A DNA stretch of 48,061 nt, taken from assembly GCA_020080175.1 (NCBI GenBank), contig JAGHQL010000192.1:1-48061 (forward strand). Reading direction: 5' to 3'. Shown piece after piece: positions 1 to 12,564 of this stretch (position 1 is the first letter of the stretch; the number at the start of each line of letters is the position of its first letter). The position numbers and the translations under genes were made by a program. The DNA is from Glutinoglossum americanum (taxonomy: Eukaryota; Ascomycota; Geoglossomycetes; Geoglossales; Geoglossaceae). A model generated the notes under the pieces. The model saw only the letters and a program-made list of their open reading frames with translations, was not told where the DNA came from and ran no database searches.

Positions 1-199
1 ATAGCCAATTGTCTTTCGGTTACACTTGGCAAGCGATACCATAGCCAATTGTCTTTCGGTTACACTTGGCACACGATACTGTAGCCAATTGTCTTTCGGT
101 TACACTTGGCACACGATACTGTAGCCAATTGTCTCTCGGTCACTCCTTGGCACGCGATACTGCAGCCAATTGTCTTTTGGTCATTTCTTGGCACATCAT
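1..199. repeat. 40-bp tandem repeat (minisatellite), five copies
   Basis: Five head-to-tail units of 38-41 bp start near positions 1, 41, 81, 121 and 162. Each has a conserved core gccaattgtct followed by a tcggt and a cttggca element. Copies 1-3 are nearly identical; copies 4 and 5 diverge and drift by a base or two in length. The first unit begins at base 1, so the array may continue to the left. No open frame runs through it. It lies directly beyond the broken 3' end of the PKS. Confidence 0.93.
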
Positions 200-379
200 T
201 ACTCAGCTATTAAAAAGTGTCTGAAAGTTTCATTGGCTCTACATGCGAGCTACCCCATCAAAAAGACCTCCGATTGCCACTTCAACGCCATGTAGCTATT
301 GCAATTTAAGATATTTTTTAATTCTGATCGTCGCAATCTTTTCGCCATGTCTGAAATATGAATCTATGCAATTTTCAGC

Positions 380-3300
380 CTAAGTTTTGTGTTGCGCCGT
401 CCACTTTCGCCAAGACCTCTGGCCCAGAAAGCCCGACAGTTCGGCATGCAGGGCTTCTATTTCGGGATTCTCGTGAAGGTAGCCGACCTCCGAAATCATA
501 CCGAGACCTAATGAGCAAATTGGTTTCCCTAGGCTGCGCCTATATCTAGAGAAAGAATCCAAGAAATTATTCGCAGCGCAGTAATTGGTTTCCGTTGCAG
601 TACCAACACTCCCGGAAAGAGAGGAAGTGAGGAGGAAGAAGTCGAGTTTGTCGTCTCTACCTTCAAGAGCATGATGGATGTTCCAGGTTCATTGCCATTT
701 CGGTTGGACACCTGTATGCCAGGCCTTGTGGCTCATGGTAGTGAATAGCTCTTCGTGAAGGCCCATGGCAGCCTGGACAACACCTCCAATCGGCAAGGTG
801 CAGGCGGATAGGGTTGCAACCACATCATCCTTATTGACAACATCTCCCCTTACCACTTTAACGCTCGCCCCCGCTCTTTCCAGGAATTGCAAAAGATCCT
901 GGGCACTTGGCTTGTCACAGCCAGACCGTCCGAGGAACGTAAAGTTTCGAGCGCCTCTGCTTAGCATCCACTTGCTCAAACTTCGGCCAAGGCCTCCAAG
1001 GCAGCCAATAAATATATATGTCTTCTCTGGATCGAAGGTTGCCGCATATTTTGCAGGGATAGCCTAGGTGAAGATTAGTCTAACCCCTCCTTGACTGGGT
1101 GGTGGTAGCAATTACCCGAACTATGCTCTTTGGGCTCTGTAGTGAGATGACAGCTTTACCGACCCGGTCTCTTGCTGAAAAGTGGCGATAGGCTTGAGTG
1201 GTCTCCGAGACGTCGAAGACCTTCATTGGGATGGCTTTAATCACCCCCGCGCGGAAAAGATTCAATACTTCTTTGAATTTTCTGGGGGGGTGTGAGCTAT
1301 TTTCGAACACGCTAGTACCGGGTACTTACTTGATCCAGATATCCCTATAGAACTCATTTTCTTGATAATAAAGCTCAGTAATGTCAAATGCCGTGAATGT
1401 GACGTTCCTAGAGAAGACGTGCATGTCAAGCTTCCCAGAGTCGACAATATCGCGCTTACCAACTTCGACAAATCGACCAAAGTTTGCGCAACACCTCCAA
1501 CTGGCATGGAGAAGGTCGCCTGTCAAAGAATTTAGGACGACATCGACACCCTTCCCCTTCGTTGCGGTAAGTATATCCTCCACGAAGGAAGTGTCCCGTG
1601 ATTGGAAGATGTGCTCCTTGGGTAGACCAGACTCGCTTACGATGATATCCTTTTTGTCTTCTGTGCTGACGGTGGTGTAGACGGTTGCCCGGATCTGCTG
1701 TGCAATGGCGATAGACGCCATCCCGAGCGCACCGGCTCCAGAATGAATCAGGATTGTCTGTCATCCCAGACGTAGTTAGCCGTGGAACAGCAATGGTGCT
1801 GGGCCGCCTCACCTCTCCTTTCCTCAGATGGGCGCGGTCACGGAGGGCATACAATGCCGTAACGTAAACGACCGAAAGTGTAGATAGAGTCTACGATAGC
1901 ATCGAGTCGGACAGCGAGTCATTTCCACAGAACAACGCGCAACATATCTACACACCTCAAAGTCTTCATCCGCGAGCATCTTCTGGCAAGCCCAGATAGG
2001 AACCCGCTACGTTGTCCGGAACGAGTTGGGCGCAAAAACGACAACTCGGTCGCCTGCTTGTAGACTGGTGACATTCGGCCCTACTGCCTTGACGATACCA
2101 CTGAATTCAAGGGCGGAGGTGCCAGCCTTGGTCTCGGCTTTCCCTGAAAGGACATTTACGTCCTAGGGAGTGTGTCAATACATAGTCTATGCAACAGTGA
2201 GATAACTAATCCTGTACCTTTGCGTTCAAGCTAACTGCCTTCACATCGACATCAACATAATCCACTGGTGGGAGCGATTTCGGTTCCAACTCTTGCTGGA
2301 AGTAGGTTGTATCCATCAGCCCGATTCTCTTGATTGCGAGATGAGCTGGGGATGCCTCCTCAAGGGTCATCTGAACAGGCTTTTGGCGTTTCCTTTGGCT
2401 GAAGCGGTGGTTGAGGCCCCTGTCTGGAACGAATCGGCTAATGTGAAGAAGTCCGCTGCTTTGCATAAATTCTTTATCACCGGGAATATCGGAATCCAAC
2501 AGAACTTTCTGGATATGGCTGCAGGCCGACTCCCGGGCAGCCCTCGACATCATATCGCCACTGCTGCCACCCATGTCGAGGATGGCGAATCGAAGAGCAG
2601 GCTGTTCCAGCATCAGCGCCCGAGATAGCCCGCCAGCTAAAGTCAAATCTGGACACTTTCCATCGAACATTGCTGCTCCGGTTAACCAAACCAAGTCGGT
2701 AGTCTTGTTTGTGACGCACCTCAGAAGATTCATATCCTCCGAGCTCATCACAGGCAGAAATGGTTCATCCAACTCAAGGAAGGATATCACAGTTGTTTTC
2801 TCCGGTATGTCTGTATTACCGAGGTTGCGTAGAGCACAAATCCTGATGCTAGCAAACCCCGGAATGGATGAGAAGTGATCTTTCAGAGATTTGGCGAGAG
2901 GCGAAGACCGTTCCGATCTTTCGAGCTATTCAGGTTTCAAATCAGTGATTCTGAATTGGCCACTAGCTAAGGATGTATGGGTGTTCTTACCAAAATGATT
3001 TCCCTGTTTTTGAGTGATCTGGGTTTCTGAAGAGCACGAGCGAACATGATATTGCCTGGTAACTGCATTACCATATACCCGTTCTCTTTCAGGACCCTCT
3101 CCCCAATAGAGGTGCTACGTCCGATCAAGACCCCATGCGAGCCAAGAAGCTTCACTACCAACATGGGCGTCGTACGCCAGTATTCATCCGAGGTGATTTT
3201 CTGTATTTAATTAGAGACCCTCTAACCAGAGCAAGCTCGACACATACATTTGGTAGCAAGAGCACATCGTATGCATTGAAATTGCCAGCATAGGGAGAGA

Positions 3301-6300
3301 CCTTGTTAGTTTTCTCGGGGCTATTAACTAGAGTAGTAACTAGCTGACCGTCTTCTGCGAAGCTGCCAATCTGCCATTCCCGGTAGCGAGGAAATGCGGA
3401 CTTAGTATCAAGTACGGCGAGCCATTGCCTACTCTTGCAGTCGCAGTCTCTCCCGAGCTCTAAGGCGCGAAACCGGGGGTTCTTGTGCCCGACAAGATCT
3501 AGTAGGCCAGCGGCAACACCAACACTCTCGTTGTCTGCGAGCTCTTGGTGGCCGTTGAGATATCGTTGCAGATATTTCTCCAAATGCGGTTGACATGCCT
3601 CATCTAACCGTGCCATATCGGGTTTCCAGACCACTCTTAGACAAGGATAGCGTTCATGTTCTGTCAGATCACCGTCATCCGCCTTGCTCCTGTAGAGAGC
3701 TAGCCGCGCGTTGGAGATATCGATAATGACTTTGCCTGACTGGTCGCGGAGTGTGGCGCTGATTTGCTTCGTACCGAACCCAGTGCTTTCGCACTCGGAG
3801 TGGATGGCAACCTCCTGTCTGGCTTGGTCCAGCGTAGTTCCGTCAATGCGGCAATGAGTAATGTGTACTGGCACATGGGCTTTGACGGTATCGAGATTAC
3901 CAGCGGTGCCTCCCATGCTAGCAGCTTGCAGACAACTATCGATAAGAATTGGATGGACAGCGTAGGAAGTACCCGGATACTCGGAAGAGCTCGTCATCTT
4001 GACTTGCTGCAGCAAAGTTGTCGTGGAGAGGGCATCAGTTCTCAACCTAGCTTTATCTGTCTTCATGGAAGTCAAGGATTGAAAAGCCGGCCCGAAGCGC
4101 ACTCCTTCATCTGCTAGTTTCTCATACCACCTAGTCATTGCCCACTTGTCATAGCCTTCAGCATCCACCCAAATGCCTCCGTGCATCTTTGATGCAGATA
4201 ACTCCAAGGCTACACTACCGGCACAGTGTTGAGTAGAATTTCCAGCCTGGTAGGATGAAATGGAAAAATCGTACCAGATGCCCGAGGTTGAAGTTCTTGA
4301 GATTTTCTCGGCATACATGGTTGTGAAAAGCTCAGATTGGTTGTCGTCAGGCCGAATGACAAGTGCAGATTGGATGCTAACATTGCGGAATGTGAATGAC
4401 GGAGTGGCATTAGGATATTTTCTCAAGCTCTTCAATTGGGAGACCGCTTCCATTGCCATTGCGAGATAGCCGGTAGCAGGGAAAACAACTTGGCTCTCCA
4501 GCTACGGTGGGTTAAGTGTGTTACTTTTTGCTCTATGTTATAAGTGAGGATGTCAACGTACCTTGTGATCTTCAAGCCAAGGGATCTCTTTGAGCTTGAG
4601 AATATTCCTCCATGAATGCTCGATACCGTTTGAAGCCACAGACTTGGATCCAAGGAGCTCATGGCGCACGTATTCGCGGTTACGGAGCTCGGTACTCTGC
4701 CTCGGCTCGCTCCAGAGGAGCTGGCCATAGTTCCAGCGATAAGGAGGAAGATCCTGGGTCACGGATCCGCACTGCCCAGTATTTGATGAAAAGGTGGCAT
4801 TGACATTCGAAAAATCTAGGGAATGCCCATATAGGAAAAGGTATCCTGCCAAATTCTTTAAGCAAACCTCAGAATTTTTACCACGCGTTAACGTAGGACT
4901 ATACAGAAGATCCCCTTCTAGAAGGCCAAGGGAGGACCGGGTTTGCTTGATAGGTAGTTGGAGGGCTGAATGGGGGCCGATCTCAATCAAATGGTATTTG
5001 CCAGTCGCCGTGATATTTCTCAAAGCTGATTGAAATTGAACCGGCTTCTCAAGGTTGCCTTTCCAGTAACTTGGCCGTAGGTGTCGGGTTAGCTCCCGTG
5101 AAAAGCAGCCGAGTGCTTCGCTACTCCTCCCAACGGATGAAAACCATCTGACCGACTTCTCAGAGCGATAGGGCCGCCCAGCCAGGTCTCGCAAGCTAGC
5201 GGTGAGAAGACTCTCATATTCGTCCCCAATTTCCTGCATCATATGTGAGTGATAAGCTCTCCCTCCGGTCCGCAATTTTCTTGCAAACATCCTCCTCGCT
5301 TGAAGTTCTGTGAAGATCTCGTCAATTGCAGTAGCACTACCACTAATAGTGACGCTCTCCGGAGAGTTGACGCAAGCAACAACAGCTTGGCCGCCCAACA
5401 ATTTGTCTTCGATGATATTATTAGCGATTTCAGAGCTAACACCGGCAGCAAGCATAGTTCCTCTCGATGTGGCTTTACCGACGACGTATCCGCGGTAATA
5501 AGCAATAGTTATAGCTTGAGCTGCATTGAGTAGACCGGCAGTATAGGCTGCCGCAATTTCCCCCGAGGAATGGCCTACAACAACGCTAGGTTCTAACCCC
5601 CAGCCCCGAATGAGATTGACCATCCCAATCTGAATTGCGGTACACAAAGGCTGAGAATAGGTGACTTGATCGACTTTACTGGTGGCAGCTGGCTCCAGCA
5701 GGGCTTCTTCAAGGGTCCACAAAGGAGCATCTGGCAAGGACTTGAGAATGCTATCAAGGTAGCGGATAGTTTCGAGGTATTCTGGATACGCCTCCAGAAG
5801 CTCAGCTCCCATTTGAGGCCACTGAGCACCTTGGCCGGTGAAAACAAAGCCGAGGGGAAGACATTGGTGAGCCTTCCCACTAGTGACGAGGCTCCCTTCC
5901 GAAGAGAAATCCGCCTCCACTGTCGCTTCACTTGATAGGAGAAAGCCCCTTTCGTTCAAGTGAGGTCGCCGTTTTTCTAATGTATAGCAAAGATCGTCAA
6001 GGTCGTAACGTCCCCCTTCATTCAAACGCTTTGAAATATCTAGGACCCTAGAACGCAGAGACGGTAAGGAGGAAGCCGAGAATGGCAGGACGAATTTCTT
6101 GGCGGGATCTTTCTTGGGTTTTTCAAGCCTCGCTTCCCTATAACCCGGAAGCACACTGTCCACGGACTCCAGGATTGTGTGAGCATTTGCGCCTCCGTAG
6201 CCAAAGGAGTTTACACTGGCCCTGCGTACAGCACTCGGCCAGTCTGTGGCTTCCGTAACGACTCTCATATTCCATTTTTTAAAGGGTACTGGGGTGAGAT

Positions 6301-8041
6301 CAGCACCTAGATGTAAGTGCGAGGTTGCAGATTGTAGACACTTACTTTTGGGGTTCAGTCTAGAGATTCCAATTGTAGCCGGAATTTTTCCGTGCTCAAA
6401 AGCGAGAACAGTCTTGATGATAGCTGAAATACCGCTCGCTGCTCCACTATGGCCTAGGTTCGTCTTGACCTGTAAGTGCAAATGGTGTTAAAAGTTTTTC
6501 CCAAAGGGACGGGATGTTGACATACGGCACCAAGTAGCAGAGGTTGCCCAGTATCTCGTGAGAAGACGCGGCTTAGAGCTTCGACTTCAATTGGATCGCC
6601 AACTGCGGTTCCGGTTCCGTGACATTCGACATATGATGTGCCGCTAACGTTGAGTCCGGCTTTCCTGTATGCCTTTCTAATTACCTCTTCCTGACCGCTC
6701 ACGCTTGGCTGTGTAATACCAGGAGTCTTTCCATTCCTTGCGGCCAACATATGTGAGCATGACTAGGTGGATACTCGGGTGGCTATTACTTACGAATTAA
6801 TAGCCGTTGCCCTAATGACCGCACGAATAGCGTCACCGTCCTTCACGGCAGTTGAAAGCCGTTTAAGATACAGAGCGCCAACCCCCTCAGCTCGTCCATA
6901 GCCGTCAGCACTAGCGTCAAATGTATGGCATGTAGAGGTGGCAGATAGGATTCCTCCTCTCATCGTTTCTAGTTGCTGCTCTGGAGAGGTGATCAGGTTT
7001 GCCCCTGCCACAACAGCCGCATCACACTCTCCATTTGCGAGGGCAGTAACTGCATTGTGCAAGCAGTAAATGGAAGATGAACACGCGGTATCAAGCGTAA
7101 AGCTGCTAAGGTTAGCAGCATATTCATATCTTTCAGGTGCAAATCATATGAGGGTTATATCTTACCTAGGGCCCTTGAGATCAAAGATATGACTTATCCG
7201 GTTAGCCATTATAGCGGTACCCGAACCGGTTGCATGGTAGCGGTGAAGGTATTCCGGGTCCCTGACTTGCATCCATTGAAAATCGACGGTGAAATTTCCG
7301 ACATAAACACCAACATTTGCTCCGGCAATCATTTCAAGCGTAGCACCAGAACTCTCGAAGCACTCATACACAACTTCAAGAAGTTTCCTCTGCTGCGGGT
7401 CCATATAGGTGGCTTCTAGGTTGTTGATACCAAAAAATGAATTCTCAAATTGACGTACATCTTCTTGTAAGAAGTATCCACCCATAGTGTTCATAACTCC
7501 TGCTCGGTCACTGCCCTCTGGGTGGTAAAAGCCGTCTATATTAAACCGCGATTTGGGGACCTTGCACTGACCGGATCTTTGTTTGATGAGCATATCCCAA
7601 AGGTCATGAGGCGAGGAGACGCCGCCAGGAAGACGACAGGCTGTCACAAGAAGAGTTAGCTGACGACCCAGATACTTTAAAGGATGCGTATAATGTTCGG
7701 TGACAGCTAGTAGCGCCCCCTGCCACCCCAGCTTTCCAACATAGCTCATATGCCGGGGTGCCCACTCAGCGGGCCTCGCGACAGCCGGCGGTTCATGAGG
7801 GAAAGAGAGCCTTACCCATTCCGACAATGCAAATCGGGTCATCACGGTCTACAGAGTCGCTCCCGGCCAGCGAGTTATCACCATGTTGGTTCGGTGCAAC
7901 AGGCATCACCCCGGAGCGTGGAGTCTTCAGTCGGCCATCATTGAGGTCAGAATAAGCAATTGCAATAGCAGTGAGATACTCATCACCGGGCGCCAGTGAT
8001 TGAGGTGGGTCACGAGCTGTAGGGAAAACCGTTGGAGCCAT
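380..8041 (-). pseudogene. Highly reducing type I polyketide synthase, looks broken
   Basis: Iterative PKS of the fungal highly reducing class. The start at 8041 gives MAPTVFPTARD. Frame and GT-AG signals support exons 8041-7816, 7640-7166, 7102-6794, 6736-6526, 6469-4562, 4501-3248, 3200-2991 and 2925-2218, then several smaller ones. Domains in order: ketosynthase (DTACSSS active site, ECHGTGT, KTNLGHSGAA), acyltransferase (FTGQGAQW, GHSSGEIAAAY), dehydratase (WLEDHK histidine, HPILIDSC aspartate), a methyltransferase-like linker whose SAM motif is replaced by LELGRDCD, enoylreductase (HSGAGALGMA) and ketoreductase (GCLGGLGRS, ETNYCAANNFL). I find no acyl carrier protein before the minisatellite. 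The ER-KR part carries about two or three breaks, so a full-length product is unlikely. The KS-AT-DH half is open throughout. The product is unknown. Classification is firm; the broken state is likely but could partly reflect assembly error. Confidence 0.88.
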
Positions 8042-9467
8042 AACGCCTGACTGGATGATCGAACGGGTATAAAATAGGTATCTCAAATCAAGTATATATT
8101 TGAGTTCGGTTAGCAGATATAAGGAAATAACAGAAGCAGGATACTTAGACCCCCAACTAATATATAAATTCCTCATCTCCTGCTGGGCTCGGAACTAGCT
8201 GACTGGGGAGGTTACCCTTACAAGGAACAATTGACCGTTTCATGCCTTCTCTCGGGAACCTGGCTTCTTGATCGGCGGTTGTCTGGGTGTTGGTTCATTC
8301 AGCACTAAAACCACAAGCATCAGAAGCCGGGCCGCCTCCGTGACAAGGTGGGAACAGGAGTTGTGTGGAGAACGTAAGACGCTTGACTCCCTAGGTGACG
8401 GCTGTAGAACGGGGTATGTTACAGAACTAGGTCAAAAACTCCTGGCCACCCGCGATGGCGTTTGTCCTGAGCGTTTGTAGCCCATAGCTGATAGAACAAA
8501 ATGGCCACAAAACCCCCCTGAGCGAAACTGCTGTGCCACCTATGCAGACAAGCCATGCCACCCGTGCCGCCCACAGTACTGCATCATTCATGTCGGAAGA
8601 ACTTTTCGTCATCTCCAGCTAGCAGACTGTCGATCGGTCAGCCGGATATTCTAAAGGTAATCTCAATAGGTTAGTCAGCTAAGCGATTAGATATGTGGGA
8701 AAAGTGAAGCTAATTTATTAGATACCGTAGGCTCTCCAGTTGACAGATCCGAACCGGACATTTCAGCGTATTGAATGTCGTCGTATTTGAACGTTAACCG
8801 GAAGAGATAAAAGCGCCAAGAACCCACGCGTTCGGCTACCAGCTAAAATGAAACGGGTTCTTTTAGCCATAGTTAGGCTGCAGTAATTACCTCGCCCTAA
8901 GGCACGAGCCTAGTATCCTTGTTTTAGATAGGGTATCAGCAGTGTGATATTTTATCCTACCTAAAACAAGGATGCAGCCATGGTCAAAAAATACTGACAT
9001 GTTCGTGGGGATTCGGTGGGGAACCTTAAATAGCCGATGAACCCAACCAACAGCCTCAATCATCCCAAGTGTTGTGTTGATGGGTATTCTCTCGGGTTAA
9101 GAGTCTTGAAACAACTGTTACAAATGTAATCCTTTGATTCACAGAGCGCCTTCGCGCAGCAGTGCATTAATAGGATTGCACTGAACCATGCCTTCTACAT
9201 ATACTCTATCCCGAGAAGCGGGTACGATGGGCAGGCATGGACCACAAAATCATGGACCCCAACCGCACAGACTATCCGTGGCAGCCAACAAGCAACCCAA
9301 ACTCTCCGCCGTAGACCAGCAGCGACCTGTGATATTCTCTGTGGTGGGGTCCTTTTGTAGTCGATCGATTTCCCATCCCATCAGTTGGCGCCAGTACCCC
9401 CTTTGTTCGGCAGTCTAATCTATGCTTAGACAATACAAATTAATTAATCTCATGAAAGTGCTGACTG
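8042..9467. other. Upstream region of the PKS, no gene seen
   Basis: No convincing coding frame lies here. A TATA-like stretch (gtataaaata on the + strand near 8068, reading tattttatac on the PKS strand) lies about 30 bp before the PKS start codon and could belong to its promoter. The hairpin at 8915-8973 is the only clear structure. Short open frames such as 8268-8480 have no recognisable motif. Confidence 0.5.
8915..8973. repeat. Near-perfect 18-bp inverted repeat (hairpin)
   Basis: The left arm at 8915-8932 (atccttgttttagatagg) pairs with the right arm at 8956-8973 (cctacctaaaacaaggat), with 17 of 18 positions matching, around a loop of about 23 bp. It lies in non-coding DNA. It could be the remnant of a small non-autonomous DNA transposon (MITE-like), a regulatory palindrome or a transcript hairpin. 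No second copy of the arm was seen in the window. Confidence 0.85.
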
Positions 9468-10118
9468 ATGTGGCGCGATATCAAACACCGCATCGGGCTA
9501 TTTTGGTGTCTGTTTAGATGGACAATTAGCCCATCTCCGGGCCGGAATTCTTCCACACGGAAACCCCAACAAAGCCTCAACTCAAAACCCTACAATAGCC
9601 TGCTGGAAACGGCAGTTTCCAGGGGCAGCCTGGAACCTGCCATTAGGGTTCACTCCGTGGGCTTTATCCCTAGGGGGCTGAGTAACAACTGGTTTCCACT
9701 GCTAATGGTTCTATTCTATGCCCCAATTGCCTACACCGTTCCAATTACTTCCAATATAGCCCGCATAGCCATTACCCTCGCAGTCGGCAGCACACACTTC
9801 CTAAACGTCTACCGCATCGCCTTTATCTATCTTCAGCACGACCCGAAGATTTTCCGTGGTCCCCACTCTCAGTGTCCCCCATACCGAGCTCCTCGAAATG
9901 CTCATCTTGACTGTCGTTCTCATTCCGTGCGCACGTTTCGTCGAGCGGAAATTCGCATTGCCATTGAAGGACGTACAACTGAGGTTGAGGTAGGGTTCAC
10001 TATGTTGGCATTCACGCTAGGGGTGGAGGAGGTGACTTTTCAAGTACAATCTAGTCGGGAGGAGACTGCGATTTGGGATATAGTAGAGAAAGACTGTGAA
10101 AGTGGGTATTGGACATAA
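9468..10118 (+). CDS. Hypothetical 216-aa open frame, uncertain
   Basis: A single open frame of 216 codons, the longest between the PKS and the FAD oxidase. Around residues 75-115 there is a hydrophobic stretch (WFPLLMVLFYAPIAY and following) that could span a membrane once or twice. The rest is basic and of low apparent conservation. No signal peptide, domain or catalytic motif is recognised, no introns are evident, and no partner gene lies next to it. It may be a chance frame or a relic. Confidence 0.15.
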   Translation: MWRDIKHRIGLFWCLFRWTISPSPGRNSSTRKPQQSLNSKPYNSLLETAVSRGSLEPAIRVHSVGFIPRGLSNNWFPLLMVLFYAPIAYTVPITSNIARIAITLAVGSTHFLNVYRIAFIYLQHDPKIFRGPHSQCPPYRAPRNAHLDCRSHSVRTFRRAEIRIAIEGRTTEVEVGFTMLAFTLGVEEVTFQVQSSREETAIWDIVEKDCESGYWT

Positions 10119-12564
10119 ACCACAAGAAGGAGGAAAGTTGATACCATTGTGGTTATACGCCAAAACGAGAGAACGAGTTAGACATTCAATATAGTTATTC
10201 TAAGAAACGTCTCTTTGGGTGTATTGATATTGCTTAGGTACTACCTATTATTATTGCATATAGGAATACAATACTAGCTAACTAATAGAGCGGAGAGCGG
10301 CTGCATCCTAGCGGCAAAAAAGCAGTTGGAGGCCTCCACGGGGCGGGGTGTGACGGCATAGCGGCCAAGCACTAACTAGCAGATACCAAAGAGAGCATTA
10401 GATGGAGGTTTTGTCGATTACTATAGCGCAAGAAGAGGGGAGAACGAAGTGGTTAGACCGGCGCTGATACTGAGCAAGACAGGGGTGTTAACAGTCTTAG
10501 CCCCGTGACAACATTGACACTTGAGAGGAATCGGACCGCCTTTAATGGTGGGAGCTCGTTTTCGGGCGTGTTGGGCCTTTTCGCCTTCACACCGCTCAGG
10601 CTTTTTGAGGTTGATCGATAGCATGGTGTGTCAGGGCCAGGGAGGAGAGCGGTCGGAAAGTAAGGTGATAGACCGGTAGCTACTGTTTGGGCGGCGAGGC
10701 GCAAAGAGAGAAGGTAAAGAGTCTATAGGATACAGTAGGTTCCTAACAAACGCTTGTTAACCGTTTCGTTGTATTTAAATACTTACAACCTAGTTGTGGG
10801 CATTCCGAGAGTCACGAGATAGCGTTTACCAAGTTTCCAACCTTACAAGGGCAGGTAGAGTCCGAGATGGCCGGTTGCAACGTAAGTATATCGCCTATGT
10901 ATTTCAGTGGATAAGATACTTAATTCTTCACTTTTTCGTTGTCCTATAAACACAACTACCACTATTTAAACTATCAAGGAATTACTGCTTATACTAGTGT
11001 GATGTGTATAGATAGGAAATGAGGGGTATTATTGGTAGTACATGTGATTTCTAGGCTATAAACCCTTTATTTGTATTCTACTATTTACCATAGAGTTCGA
11101 GATGGCCATTCGCACCACCATGTACCTCGCTTACTATTTTATGGCAAAAAGGTACTTAATGGTAACTGAGGCTTAGGCAAGCCGCCCCAGTTAGGATAGA
11201 GTTGTATAGTAGTAGTTTTCACTCCACTACCATGCCAACATTATTCGGCAGCAGACACCTCTGCATACCCGGGACCGCTCTGCACCCACCCCTGAAGCGG
11301 TAGTTTCGAGTAGGGTGGGGCCGCGATTTAGCTTTCCGTGGTCCGCGGAATAGGGTACCTTACCCACATGCCGGCGTTCCTAGCCTTGGGAAAGAGATTC
11401 GTTGGCGGGCGGTATGCAGGATAGTGTCGGACTAGCAGGTATTTATCCATTTCCGCTAAGGCTGGGTGAGTTAACTAGCTGGCGAAGTCAGCCCGGAACC
11501 CGAGTTTACTCCCAGTACTGCCACGCGAAGTTTTGGTAATGCCACGCTTGCAAAACTAGTTATCTCATATGCATGGCACTACACGGTACTGTCGAATTAT
11601 CGTAATGGTGGTGCAGGTATGCTGCCCAGTAGCATGCATGCTCCCGCGGAAGTGGTTCCCTTAATGTGGCTGAATATAGCTTCTTCCGGTTTCACAATAT
11701 CCGTTTGTTATCCCTACCTTAGATAGAAGGCGTCTCCATGTATTCCGCTTATTCAATTCAAGCCTACTTTACATGTCCGCTGCGTGCTCATAACAACAGG
11801 TCCTGCCCTTCATAACCTCTCCCCCGCGGCATTTGCCCGACGTACGGCTAATCGAATGGGCGTTTGTGCAATACTGCGAGTTTGCCTCTTCATGAACCCC
11901 CGGGTATCGGGACACTGCGGCAGGCAAGCCTCAACCCAGGTGGCCTTGCTTGCAAGAGCGTGAAGTAAGACTTATGGCCCCCACTCTCGGCGAGTCCGGG
12001 GTGGAGATGTGACGGATCGCATGCCCCAAACAAACCTTCCGCACTACGATTCGAACTCCAGAATTGTTCAGAGGCCTTGCACCATGGGGTTTAGACTGTC
12101 TGTACGTTATTCATTCATCCCGGATAATAGGGGGTGTGAATTCCTCTTTCTGGTGTTGGGGTTCTCTACTATAGTTAACTTACCGGGTAATTCGCAGTAG
12201 ATTTGCACTGAAAAAAACGAAACCAAACATTAACTTTAATGGAACTTTTATGCATTAGTTGCTACAGCGGGAAGGCCAATCCTACAATTTTACGGGCTCC
12301 CTGCTGCATCTCGAAGGCAAATCACATAAATTCGCGGTACAAATTTCCCCCAATGATTTTTCGAAGGCGGTCTTGCTAAGCACATTGACCTCTCTACTGC
12401 ACCGGGTTACTGGGTATATATTCCCTTCGGACGGGAGGGCGTCCCAGCTGATAAACCGGGACTCCCAGTTCTCGTTTAAGGCCGCTCACCAGAGAAAGAA
12501 GTGTTCCTCTGACTGCGACAACATTGCACCCCTAAGTTAACGCGACTATTCACACAAGGAAGCT
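10119..12564. other. Gene-poor spacer before the FAD oxidase
   Basis: About 2.4 kb with only short open frames, such as 10421-10704 minus and 12259-12540 plus, none with a recognisable motif. Base composition alternates between AT-rich stretches (10140-10280, 10900-11160) and GC-rich ones (11230-11400). No tRNA-like fold or intact mobile element was recognised. The last part presumably holds the promoter of the gene at 12565. Confidence 0.45.

Noticed and set aside
1-199. Regular repeats resembling a CRISPR array
   Set aside because: The units abut without unique spacers and the setting is eukaryotic, so this is a plain minisatellite.
12030-12065. gattcgaactcca, similar to a tRNA T-loop
   Set aside because: The flanking bases do not form the T-stem and no anticodon or D-arm fits at the right distance on either strand.
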